Below, one piece after another: positions 6,959-13,102 of a DNA stretch of 19,063 nt. The translations under genes and the position numbers were made by a program. The notes under the pieces were generated by a model that worked only from the letters and a program-made list of their open reading frames with translations, was not told the origin of the DNA and did no database searches. The first letter of the stretch is position 1. Every line of letters begins with the position of its first letter. The DNA comes from Clostridia bacterium (lineage in GTDB: Bacteria; Bacillota; Clostridia; Oscillospirales; Acutalibacteraceae), in contig JAFZOE010000222.1 of the NCBI GenBank assembly GCA_017552845.1, positions 1-19,063 of the forward strand, given 5' to 3'.

Positions 6959-7065
6959 TGTCATCCTGAGCGAAGCGAAGGATCTCAATAAAAGGCCCAT
7001 TTTAATGCATAAAAAATAATTCTCTTAAACCTGCGATTCTTCGGCGCAAGCGCCTCAGAATGACA
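6959..7065 (-). repeat. Family A palindromic repeat, copy 2 (inverted)
   Basis: 107 bp. On the minus strand it reads TGTCATTCTGAGG, then GAAGAATCGCAGG, TTTAAGAGAATTA, and ends TCGCTCAGGATGACA. The inner block matches the 18122 copy closely, so conservation is not limited to the ends. Confidence 0.85.
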
Positions 7066-7086
7066 ATGCTGTTTTTATATTGATTC

Positions 7087-7114
7087 GTAGGGGCGGATAT
7101 CATCCGCCCGCCCC
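7087..7114 (+). repeat. CGTAGGGGCG-type hairpin repeat (family B), copy 2
   Basis: Begins CGTAGGGGCG and folds into a perfect 8-bp stem GGGCGGAT (7091-7098) / ATCCGCCC (7102-7109) with a 3-base loop. It lies 21 bp from a family A copy. The copy at 1-30 has the same head but a different stem. Confidence 0.65.
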
Positions 7115-7131
7115 AAGGATATGCAGAGCAT

Positions 7132-7164
7132 AAAAAACAACCCTCTCTTCCGGGAGGGTTGTTT
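7132..7164 (-). terminator. Terminator of the DivIVA-like / pseudo-signal-peptidase operon
   Basis: Perfect 11-bp stem AAACAACCCTC (7135-7145) / GAGGGTTGTTT (7154-7164). On the minus strand the stem runs into a T tract formed by the A run at 7132-7137. It lies just after the minus-strand stop at 7175. Confidence 0.85.
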
Positions 7165-7174
7165 GATTTATTTT

Positions 7175-8182
7175 TTATTCAAGCGTTTCGGTTTCGCCTG
7201 TGCCTGTTCCGGTCTCCTGCGCGGGAATTTCTTCCTCTTCGTCATATTCATCCTCAACGCTCTTTCTCGACTGCATCTTGTCAATCAGGACAAACAGCGC
7301 GCAGCAGAGAACCGCGATTATAATGAATATAATAATTACAAGCACCGTATTCTGGAGCGCGACTCCGATAAGCCCCGCTATCATCGGCACATAATAGACC
7401 ACTCTGCCGAGGACCTTGTCGCTGCCGTATCTGACGGGGATGCCGTTCGGATTTGCCATATTGACGAGGCTGAGCTCGGCATTGCCTCCCTCTGCGGGAA
7501 GCGCTTCGTCAACAACGGTGAGGTCGCAGCCGGTCGCGGTTGTGCTCGGGACGGGAACGAGGTCGTTCTTTTTATATTCGGAACCCGCTATCTTTTCGGA
7601 GATAATCAGGTCGCCGTGTTTGAGATTTACGTTGAGGCCCTCAACGCCCGTGATATCGACAGCCTGGGTGCTGAATACGTATTTACCGAGGGTGCGCTGT
7701 GTATCGAGGAAAACGGAAATGAAGCTTCCGCCGATGAATACGAGCACGGTGAGCACGAGAACGGCTATGCAGATGCCCTTGCCAATAATCGCGCCGACGC
7801 TCGATTTTTTCTCCCCGTCATCTTCCTCTTTGGCTTCGGCATAAATATCCGCCGCCTTCTTTGCGGGGTCGTCGCTGTCGAGCAGAGGCCCGATGGGTTC
7901 CTCGCTCATCTTCGGCGAAGCGTAGAGCGGAGGCGGAGGAGCGACTGCGGGCGCCGCGGGCGCAACGGGAGCCGCGGGCTCTGCAGGAACAAAAGCTTCG
8001 GCCGGAGCGCTCCCGGGCGAATCAAAATCAAAACCGCCGAGAAGATCAATTTCTTCGGGCGCGGACTGCTCCATATCGGGAATCAGACTGTCCTTCGCGG
8101 GAGCGGGCGCCTCGTTCTTTTTTCTTTCGGCCACAAAGAGCTCATCGAGCTCATCTATACTCAAAAGTCTGAAATCATCCAT
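7175..8182 (-). CDS. Two-helix membrane protein with degenerate SipW-like signal peptidase fold
   Basis: A 335-residue protein. Residues 1-130 are acidic and Pro/Ala-rich (a long PAP linker at about 60-86) and should be cytoplasmic. Helix 1 is about 131-156, an outer domain spans about 157-260, helix 2 (long) is about 262-300, and an acidic tail DEYDEEEE follows. The outer part resembles S26 signal peptidases of the SipW type: GDLIIS (190-195) fits their GDLVIV strand, and DKVLGRVVYYVPMIAG (255-270) fits the strand and second-helix entry. Aligning backward from GD, the catalytic Ser-Met falls on G182-L183, and the only histidine is H189, so I infer it is not a peptidase. A longer ORF on the other strand is a shadow. 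The start follows a weak AAAGG site. It lies 38 bp after the DivIVA-like gene, probably one operon. Confidence 0.7.
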   Translation of the reverse strand: MDDFRLLSIDELDELFVAERKKNEAPAPAKDSLIPDMEQSAPEEIDLLGGFDFDSPGSAPAEAFVPAEPAAPVAPAAPAVAPPPPLYASPKMSEEPIGPLLDSDDPAKKAADIYAEAKEEDDGEKKSSVGAIIGKGICIAVLVLTVLVFIGGSFISVFLDTQRTLGKYVFSTQAVDITGVEGLNVNLKHGDLIISEKIAGSEYKKNDLVPVPSTTATGCDLTVVDEALPAEGGNAELSLVNMANPNGIPVRYGSDKVLGRVVYYVPMIAGLIGVALQNTVLVIIIFIIIAVLCCALFVLIDKMQSRKSVEDEYDEEEEIPAQETGTGTGETETLE

Positions 8183-8220
8183 AATCGGGACTGCCTTTCG
8201 CTAGTAATTTCTTGATTAAA

Positions 8221-8424
8221 TCAGTTGCCGGCCTTCTGCTGAAGCGCCTTGTTCTCCTCGGAGAGTGCGCGCGCAATCTTCTTGAGCTTTTCGTTATCGG
8301 CCTTGACCTTGGTCGCGTAGTCATAGACCTGCTTATACTTCTCTTTGATCATATCGATATATTTCTCAACATCCTCGCGGCAGTAGCCGTCCGCTTCTCT
8401 GCGGAATAAATCTTTGTTTTCCAT
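8221..8424 (-). CDS. DivIVA-like short coiled-coil protein
   Basis: 67 residues. The start LFRREADGYCREDVEKYIDMIK-type segment (6-27) matches the DivIVA/GpsB N-terminal pattern, in which an F-R and a GY-x3-DV-x2-YI/FL motif precede a coiled coil. The rest (about 28-64) is continuous heptad helix rich in Lys, Glu, Ala and Leu. DivIVA-type proteins bind curved membrane and recruit division or envelope proteins. This one is shorter than DivIVA (about 160) and GpsB (about 100), so it may be only the membrane-binding head plus a dimer coil. The ribosome site AAAGGA lies 9 bp before ATG. The downstream partner is the pseudo-signal-peptidase; they probably act together, which is inference from position. 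Confidence 0.7.
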   Translation of the reverse strand: MENKDLFRREADGYCREDVEKYIDMIKEKYKQVYDYATKVKADNEKLKKIARALSEENKALQQKAGN

Positions 8425-8465
8425 TTTATTTTGTCCTTTCTGAAAATTCGTTTTATACGGTTTAC

Positions 8466-8494
8466 CTTATAAGTTTAACATACCTTAAAATAAA
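8466..8494 (-). promoter_or_regulatory. Possible promoter of the DivIVA-like gene
   Basis: On the minus strand: TTTATT (8494-8489), a 17-bp spacer and TATAAG (8471-8466), 41 bp before the start. The -35 is poor; the same TTTATT-17 arrangement precedes the carboxypeptidase gene. The region is divergent with the gntR promoter. Confidence 0.4.
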
Positions 8495-8548
8495 ATACAA
8501 CTGCAAAAACAAATTTTATGAACCGGAAATGAATTTTTCATTTTTCTG

Positions 8549-8577
8549 TTGACAAATGCAGAACCGGGTGCTACTAT
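8549..8577 (+). promoter_or_regulatory. Promoter of the gntR-ABC operon
   Basis: Perfect TTGACA (8549-8554), a 17-bp spacer and TACTAT (8572-8577). It is the only consensus -35 in the window, consistent with a strong promoter held down by a repressor. The operator palindromes begin at the -10 edge. Confidence 0.85.
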
Positions 8578-8608
8578 ATAGGTGTGATATCACACATAGC
8601 ACACCTAT
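8578..8608 (+). promoter_or_regulatory. Nested palindromic operator at the gntR transcription start
   Basis: Two palindromes overlap. Inner: GTGTGATATCACAC (8582-8595), a perfect 14-bp palindrome. Outer: ATAGGTGTG (8578-8586) and CACACCTAT (8600-8608), perfect 9-bp arms around 13 bp. Both use the same left GGTGTG half with two alternative right halves. The position over +1 is typical for autorepression by a YtrA-type GntR protein encoded just downstream. Confidence 0.8.
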
Positions 8609-8632
8609 CTGATGAAACCGGAGAATCATCAG
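8609..8632 (+). other. Small stem-loop in the gntR leader
   Basis: CTGATGA (8609-8615) and TCATCAG (8626-8632) pair perfectly around a 10-base loop, between the operator and the ribosome site. No T run follows, so it is not a terminator. Its role is unknown. Confidence 0.4.
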
Positions 8633-8652
8633 GTCGGAATTCGTATAAGACG

Positions 8653-8657
8653 GGAGG
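8653..8657 (+). promoter_or_regulatory. Ribosome site that fixes the gntR start at TTG
   Basis: GGAGG lies 7 bp before TTG 8665. The upstream in-frame GTG at 8584 lies inside the operator, at or before the likely +1, and cannot be the start. Confidence 0.75.
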
Positions 8658-8664
8658 CGGTCCA

Positions 8665-9039
8665 TTGATTCTTGTCGATAAGCTCAGCAGAATCCCTGTC
8701 TATGAGCAGATCAAAAATCAGATAATCACCTGCATCAGGCTCGGGATATACCCCGCTGATTCCCAGCTGCCCTCAATCCGCTCGATTACCGCGGAGGCGT
8801 CCGTGAACGTAAACACGGTCAAGAAGGCTTTCGCGGAGCTCGAGGCCGCGGGCGTAATCTACACGGTGCCGGGCATCGGAAGCTTCGTGAGCAAATCGGC
8901 CCTCGAGGGCGAGGCGGTCACGGCCAAGGCAAAAAGGAACATTGCCGACGCTTTCGAAAACGCAAAATCCGTGGGCGTGACGCAGGAGGAAATAAGGGAG
9001 ATTCTTTTCTCCGTTTACGGGGAGGATAACAATGATTGA
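8665..9039 (+). CDS. GntR-family transcriptional regulator, YtrA subfamily
   Basis: A 124-residue regulator starting at TTG with the sequence ILVDKLSRIPVYEQIKNQII. The winged-helix domain contains the GntR pattern: the PxYEQI entry, GxYPADSQLPSIRSI, and the recognition-helix region VNVNTVKKAFAELEAAGVIYTVPGIG spread over the next 30 residues. The C-terminal part is short and helical (AKRNIADAFENAKSVGVTQEEIREILF), without the large ligand-binding domain of FadR or HutC types. This fits YtrA-type repressors, which sit before ABC-transporter genes. It very likely binds the nested palindrome at 8578-8608 and represses its own operon. The stop overlaps the ATPase start by 8 bp, so the two are translationally coupled. 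Confidence 0.9.
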   Translation: MILVDKLSRIPVYEQIKNQIITCIRLGIYPADSQLPSIRSITAEASVNVNTVKKAFAELEAAGVIYTVPGIGSFVSKSALEGEAVTAKAKRNIADAFENAKSVGVTQEEIREILFSVYGEDNND

Positions 9040-9931
9040 AATTAAGAATTTAACAAAAGGATACGGCGCAAATATCGCCGTTGAGGATATTTCGCTCAGA
9101 GTCGAAAACGGCTCGGTCTACGGCCTTGTCGGCTTCAACGGAGCGGGCAAGACGACTCTCATCAAATGCGTTGCCGGCGTTTATAAACCGGACGCGGGTC
9201 AGGTGCTCATCGACGGAGCGGATACCTTCACCTGCCCCGGAATCAGGCAGAAGATGTTTTATTTCTCGGATGAGCAGTGGTATCCGAAATACGCTTCGCT
9301 TCTCAAGACCGCGCAGTTTTATGCCGGCTACTATCCGGACTATGATTTCGATATGCTTGATAAGCTCTGCGGAGTTTTTTCGCTCGATAAAAATGCAAAA
9401 CTCGGCTCATTCTCAAAGGGAATGCTGCGCCAGGCGATAATGATAATCGGCATGAGCGCGAAGCCCTCTGTCCTGCTGCTCGACGAGGCTTTTGACGGAC
9501 TTGACCCCGCGGTCAGGAGCAGGATGAACAGTATGCTGCTCGACTACGCCGCGCAGACGGAGTGCTCGGTGCTTATTTCGTCGCATTATCTTCATGAGAT
9601 TGCCGATATCTGCGACCGCGTCGCTCTGATAAACGGCAGAAAAATCGCGCTCGAATGCTCGGTTGACGAAGCGGGCGCAGACAGATGCAAATTCCGCCTC
9701 GCCTTTGAAACGGAAAAAACCGAAGCCGATTTTGAGGGCTTCGATATCAGAAAATTCAAGGGCGACGGCAAAATGATAACTCTTTCTCTCAAGGGTGACG
9801 AAGAGGAAAACGAGGCGAAACTCAGGGCGATGAATCCCCTGCTGCTCGAAAAATTCCCGCTCACTCTCGAAGAGGTATTTCTTGAAGAAATGGAGGGCTC
9901 GGATTATGACTTCACGGAAATCTTCTCTTAA
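9032..9931 (+). CDS. ABC transporter ATP-binding protein, YtrB/CcmA type
   Basis: A 299-residue ATPase of an ABC-2-type exporter. Walker A is GFNGAGKTT (34-42) with K40. The signature is degenerate, SFSKGMLRQ (126-134), where LSGGQ is usual. Walker B is VLLLDEAFDGLDP (147-159) with catalytic E152, and the switch histidine is H185 in SSHYLHE. The Q-loop region reads FYFSDEQWYPKY, the form often seen in YtrB and EcsA-like ATPases. The C-terminal 90 residues form a small extra domain ending EVFLEEM, as in drug and peptide exporters. ATG 9032 overlaps gntR; the end overlaps the permease start by 26 bp. It should energise that permease. Confidence 0.93.
   Translation: MIEIKNLTKGYGANIAVEDISLRVENGSVYGLVGFNGAGKTTLIKCVAGVYKPDAGQVLIDGADTFTCPGIRQKMFYFSDEQWYPKYASLLKTAQFYAGYYPDYDFDMLDKLCGVFSLDKNAKLGSFSKGMLRQAIMIIGMSAKPSVLLLDEAFDGLDPAVRSRMNSMLLDYAAQTECSVLISSHYLHEIADICDRVALINGRKIALECSVDEAGADRCKFRLAFETEKTEADFEGFDIRKFKGDGKMITLSLKGDEEENEAKLRAMNPLLLEKFPLTLEEVFLEEMEGSDYDFTEIFS
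9892..9897 (+). promoter_or_regulatory. Ribosome site that fixes the permease start
   Basis: GGAGGG lies 8 bp before ATG 9906, inside the ATPase gene. The in-frame TTG at 9882 has no comparable site, so ATG 9906 is preferred. Confidence 0.75.
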
Positions 9932-12257
9932 TCCTTTCGGATTCACATACCGCGAAATGATAAAGCGCTTCCTGGCAGTCCCGGTTCCGCTGACCGCGGC
10001 CGCGCTCTTCATCTTCGGCGAAATCATTCCGCGCTTTTTCAGCTACCGCTCCGCTCTCTCGCGCGGAGATACGGCGTTTGCCGAGTCAATCAGAGGCACT
10101 GCACGCTTTGTTTTCATTTCGGGCTCAGATGCGAGTCTGTTTGCTTACGCCTACACGATAATAATGATTGTAATCGGGCTGGTGCTCGCTCTGTATTCTT
10201 TCGGTTTCATGATGCTGCGCCCGTCGGCGAATGTTCAGTATTCTCTCGGCATTTCGAGAAACAAACAGTTCGGCGCAAGATATCTCGCGGTAACTACGAT
10301 AATCGGGCTGAGCGTTGTCATCCCTATGCTGATTGTTGCGTTTTTCAATGTCGCTTTTTACGGCAGTTCAAAGGAACTGTGGACAGCCTTCGCCTTCATG
10401 TGCCTTTCGCATTTCACCGTTTTCCTCTGGGCATATACAGTCTATGTCTTCGCGATGGTTCAGGTCGGCTCGATAATTGAAAGCGTGGTTATGGGTTCGG
10501 TATGCGTTCTGGCGCCCGGCCTGCTTTCAAGCGCGTTTTATTCGCTTATTTCAGTTTTTACATACGGATCTCCGCTTCTTAATTCGTCAACTTTTGATAC
10601 CAATATCAACTTCTTTTATACCAACGGCAATATGGTCGCAGGTCCCCACGAAAAACTTTTCGGCTTTTCAGAATATCTCTTCCCGATTTCATCGGCGGCC
10701 GATTCCTTCTATATGTCAAACGGCGAAGATTATCCCTTCCCGCCGTTTGCGAAATTCCTCGGCTTTCTCGCCGTAACCCTTCTGATTGCATGCGCGGCGA
10801 AATATCTGCACTCGCGCAGAAAGGCTGAAAAAGCGGGATTTATGGGCACGAGTCCCGTGCTCGAAGGTTTCTGCGTGGTGACTGTCGGTCCTTTCCTCGC
10901 CTGCGTAATCGGGCAGGGAATCAATTCATCCGAGCTTTCACGCGGCGCGGTCAAGGTTATAACAGTTCTCGCGGGAGTTATCATAATGGCGGTCGGCTAT
11001 ACGCTTGTGGATCTTTTCCTGACCCGCTCGGCAAAGGCTTTCCGCAAAAGATTGTGGAATCTGCCGCTTGAAATCTGCGTATTTCTCGCCATGGTATTCG
11101 TCGCAGGCGTAATCATAAACGGCGCCTACTCAAAGATTCCTCAGGCGGAGAATATAAAGACGGCAACTGTTTCGCTCCCCTCGTCAATTCAGGAATTCCG
11201 CTATACTCTGGATTCAGTCAGCGCCACGGGATGTCTGCCTGTCGATTCGATAACCGCCGAGCAGTCCTCCGACAGAGCTGTGTTTGAATTCAATTCACCC
11301 GAAGAGATTGAGAAAATTCTCGAGCTCAACAATCTTGTAAGGAAACCGGCAAAAGGAGAGCGCGGAATCTACGCCGTGCGCTTTGAATACACCCTCAAAA
11401 ACGGCAAAAAGGTCGAGAGATTTTACAGGGACGCGGGGCAGAATATTATAGAGAAAATGACCTCTCTTATGCGGACCTCCGCATACCGCGAGGGCACCGC
11501 GGAACTGCTCAGAAACAGGCTTGCGGGAATGACCGCGGACAATCCGCTTCTGATTTCCCCGAATCTCTCCTCGATGACGATACCGATGGATTTATACAAC
11601 GATAAAGAGCTGACGCTGGAGCTTTTCAAGTGTGTTGAAAAGGATATCCTCGACGGCGGAATCCCTCTTGATTTCGGCGGCGAAGGCGAATTTCTGGGTT
11701 ATATCGCGCTCTGCGATTTCGCTCCGGATGACAATTATATTGATCCGGAATTCACCGTGTCCTACGGCGAAGAGGATGAGACGGCAGACGATGAGGATGT
11801 TAAAATCGCAAAGGACTGCGACTATCTCAAATATTACGATAACAATATCCTCTTCTCCAATCTCTGCGCCCTGCCCGTAACGGCAAGCGCAAAAAATACC
11901 GTCGCCTTCCTTGAAAGCAACGGTCTGATGAAATATCTTGAAAACAAAGAGGGTTTTGTAAAGATAACCTGCTGCAGATACAATGACGCGGATAAAACCC
12001 CTCCCGGCGACACCTCTACAGGTCTGATTTCGGCGCAGTTCGTTGATAAGAATTATCAGTTCAGCGTTTACTGGGCAGACGGAACTGAGGAGGCCGTCGG
12101 AACGGAGATGCCTTCATACTCAACGGTCGTGACCGACAAGTCGCAGATTGCGGAGCTTCAGAAGAAAATCCGCGCCGTCGCTTACGTCGGCAGCGGTTAC
12201 TACGTAAAAGCCGAATTCGCCGACGGCGACTACATCCTCGCCTACATGCCGGAGTAA
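9906..12257 (+). CDS. ABC-2-type permease with large C-terminal extracellular domain
   Basis: 783 residues. The first 410 hold about eight or nine hydrophobic helices (roughly 23-44, 79-101, 125-152, 158-180, 183-213, 283-300, 321-340, 345-371, 387-407). The loop VQYSLGISRNKQFGARY (110-126) looks like the coupling region of ABC-2 permeases. The basic segment RSAKAFRKR before the last helix places residues about 410-783 outside the cell. That domain of about 370 residues is acidic, has no repeats, and contains two similar-looking stretches with 'K-x-Y/F-x-V' strands and 'LMKYLENKEG'. I cannot assign it to a characterised fold. The cargo is unknown. As the last gene of the operon with the GntR regulator and ATPase, it probably forms a stress- or antibiotic-induced exporter or sensor. 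A terminator follows after 13 bp. Confidence 0.8.
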   Translation: MTSRKSSLNPFGFTYREMIKRFLAVPVPLTAAALFIFGEIIPRFFSYRSALSRGDTAFAESIRGTARFVFISGSDASLFAYAYTIIMIVIGLVLALYSFGFMMLRPSANVQYSLGISRNKQFGARYLAVTTIIGLSVVIPMLIVAFFNVAFYGSSKELWTAFAFMCLSHFTVFLWAYTVYVFAMVQVGSIIESVVMGSVCVLAPGLLSSAFYSLISVFTYGSPLLNSSTFDTNINFFYTNGNMVAGPHEKLFGFSEYLFPISSAADSFYMSNGEDYPFPPFAKFLGFLAVTLLIACAAKYLHSRRKAEKAGFMGTSPVLEGFCVVTVGPFLACVIGQGINSSELSRGAVKVITVLAGVIIMAVGYTLVDLFLTRSAKAFRKRLWNLPLEICVFLAMVFVAGVIINGAYSKIPQAENIKTATVSLPSSIQEFRYTLDSVSATGCLPVDSITAEQSSDRAVFEFNSPEEIEKILELNNLVRKPAKGERGIYAVRFEYTLKNGKKVERFYRDAGQNIIEKMTSLMRTSAYREGTAELLRNRLAGMTADNPLLISPNLSSMTIPMDLYNDKELTLELFKCVEKDILDGGIPLDFGGEGEFLGYIALCDFAPDDNYIDPEFTVSYGEEDETADDEDVKIAKDCDYLKYYDNNILFSNLCALPVTASAKNTVAFLESNGLMKYLENKEGFVKITCCRYNDADKTPPGDTSTGLISAQFVDKNYQFSVYWADGTEEAVGTEMPSYSTVVTDKSQIAELQKKIRAVAYVGSGYYVKAEFADGDYILAYMPE

Positions 12258-12270
12258 ATACTGTTAAGAT

Positions 12271-12297
12271 ACCCGCAGGGAAGCCCCTGCGGGTTTA
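12271..12297 (+). terminator. Terminator of the gntR-ABC operon
   Basis: Perfect 10-bp stem ACCCGCAGGG (12271-12280) / CCCTGCGGGT (12285-12294), 4-base loop, then a short T run. The same stem sequence, CCCGCAGGG, recurs in the terminator at 16604-16634. Confidence 0.85.
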
Positions 12298-12303
12298 TCA
12301 TTC

Positions 12304-12385
12304 TGTCATTCTGAGGCGGATGCCGAAGAATCGCAAGTCTGCGAAAAGCCTGTAAATGAGATCCTTCGCAGCGCTCAGGATGACA
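12304..12385 (+). repeat. Family A palindromic repeat, copy 3 (short form)
   Basis: 82 bp: TGTCATTCTGAGGCGGATGCCGAAG at the left end in two overlapping blocks, ATCGCAAG, a shortened middle, then GAGATCCTTCG and GCTCAGGATGACA. About 25 bp of the AT-rich middle found in the other copies is missing while both ends are kept. Confidence 0.85.
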
Positions 12386-12391
12386 ATACAG

Positions 12392-12412
12392 TGAACTCAC
12401 GATTCATAATTT
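12392..12412 (-). repeat. Heptad repeat tract (GARTNNN), 2-3 units
   Basis: Plus-strand units are TGAACTC, ACGATTC and ATAATTT in strict 7-bp phase, that is GAATCGT GAGTTCA on the minus strand after a decayed unit. The tract begins 6 bp after the GGATGACA end of the family A copy. Confidence 0.5.
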
Positions 12413-12422
12413 CCGCGGGCAC

Positions 12423-12451
12423 TTGTATTTATAAGTAAAATTTGGTATAAT
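12423..12451 (+). promoter_or_regulatory. Promoter of the phosphatidyltransferase-mutase-CotH operon
   Basis: TTGTAT (12423-12428), a 17-bp spacer and TATAAT (12446-12451), with TGG just before the -10 giving an extended -10. The leader to the start codon is about 60 nt and holds a small stem, ATTTGTC / GGCAAAT (12481-12497, one G-T pair). Confidence 0.75.
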
Positions 12452-12517
12452 ATGCGGTATATGAATTGAAGGGAAAGATTATTTGTCTGCGGCAAATACT
12501 TTTATGAGAGAAATATT

Positions 12518-13102
12518 ATGAAAAAATATCTTGCAAACATTTTCACTTTTTCGAGAGTCATAATAGGCTTTTTCCTTTTCGGATTCAGGGAATTCGATGT
12601 GACTTATCTGATAATCTTCCTCTACTGCGGAATTTCGGATGCGCTCGACGGCTTTTTCGCGCGGAAATTCGGCTCCGTCAGCCAGATGGGTTCAACCCTC
12701 GACACGCTCGGCGACCTCATCGTCTATTTCGGAATGGCGAAAATACTGCTGAGCAACGAAAAATATCATTTTCAGTCGTGGATATATTTCTGGTTCGCCG
12801 GAACTCTCGTGATTTTCGCGGTTGCCGCGTTCATAGGCCTCGCGAGATTCAAGAAGGTCTATTTCGTGCATACGATTTCGGGAAAGCTGCTCGGAATACT
12901 CGTCTTTACGATTCCGTTCGGCTGCTATTTTGATCTGCAGAACGCAATCGGCATCGCAATCTGCGTTGCGGCGACGACCAACGCAATCGAGTCGCTGATA
13001 GTCCAGGGGCTCGCCCCAAGCGCGGAATCGGATGTGAAATTCGCCTGGGAAGTCAAAAAACTGCGCGAGCAGGCAAAGAATAACGCAACGGAGACTGAAT
13101 AA
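12518..13102 (+). CDS. CDP-alcohol phosphatidyltransferase family membrane protein
   Basis: A 194-residue protein with five or six membrane helices. It carries the complete CDP-alcohol phosphotransferase signature D-x2-DG-x2-AR-x8-G-x3-D-x3-D: D41, D44-G45, A48-R49, G58, D62 and D66. These residues bind two metals and move a phosphoalcohol from CDP-linked donor to an alcohol acceptor, as in PgsA and PssA. The N-terminus NIFTFSR (7-13) is like the NIPNLLTLxR start of PgsA. Length fits PgsA, but specificity cannot be read from the sequence, so I give no symbol. The ribosome site before ATG 12518 is weak (GAGAG). The stop overlaps the next start as TAATG, so translation is coupled to the mutase gene. 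Confidence 0.88.
   Translation: MKKYLANIFTFSRVIIGFFLFGFREFDVTYLIIFLYCGISDALDGFFARKFGSVSQMGSTLDTLGDLIVYFGMAKILLSNEKYHFQSWIYFWFAGTLVIFAVAAFIGLARFKKVYFVHTISGKLLGILVFTIPFGCYFDLQNAIGIAICVAATTNAIESLIVQGLAPSAESDVKFAWEVKKLREQAKNNATETE

Noticed and set aside
7741..7840. The pseudo-signal-peptidase as an active SipW-type signal peptidase.
   Set aside because: No Ser-Met before the GDLIIS strand and no histidine other than H189; the pattern fits a fold without the active site.
7121..8215. A 364-codon plus-strand ORF, longer than the minus-strand gene it overlaps.
   Set aside because: It has no ribosome site, no domain pattern and His/Asn/Arg-rich sequence typical of an antisense frame. The minus-strand reading has two membrane helices, signal-peptidase-like strands, an upstream partner and a matching terminator.
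8584..8664. GTG 8584 as start of the GntR gene, giving 27 more residues.
   Set aside because: It lies in the operator at the expected transcription start, and the added residues do not fit the family. TTG 8665 has GGAGG 7 bp upstream.
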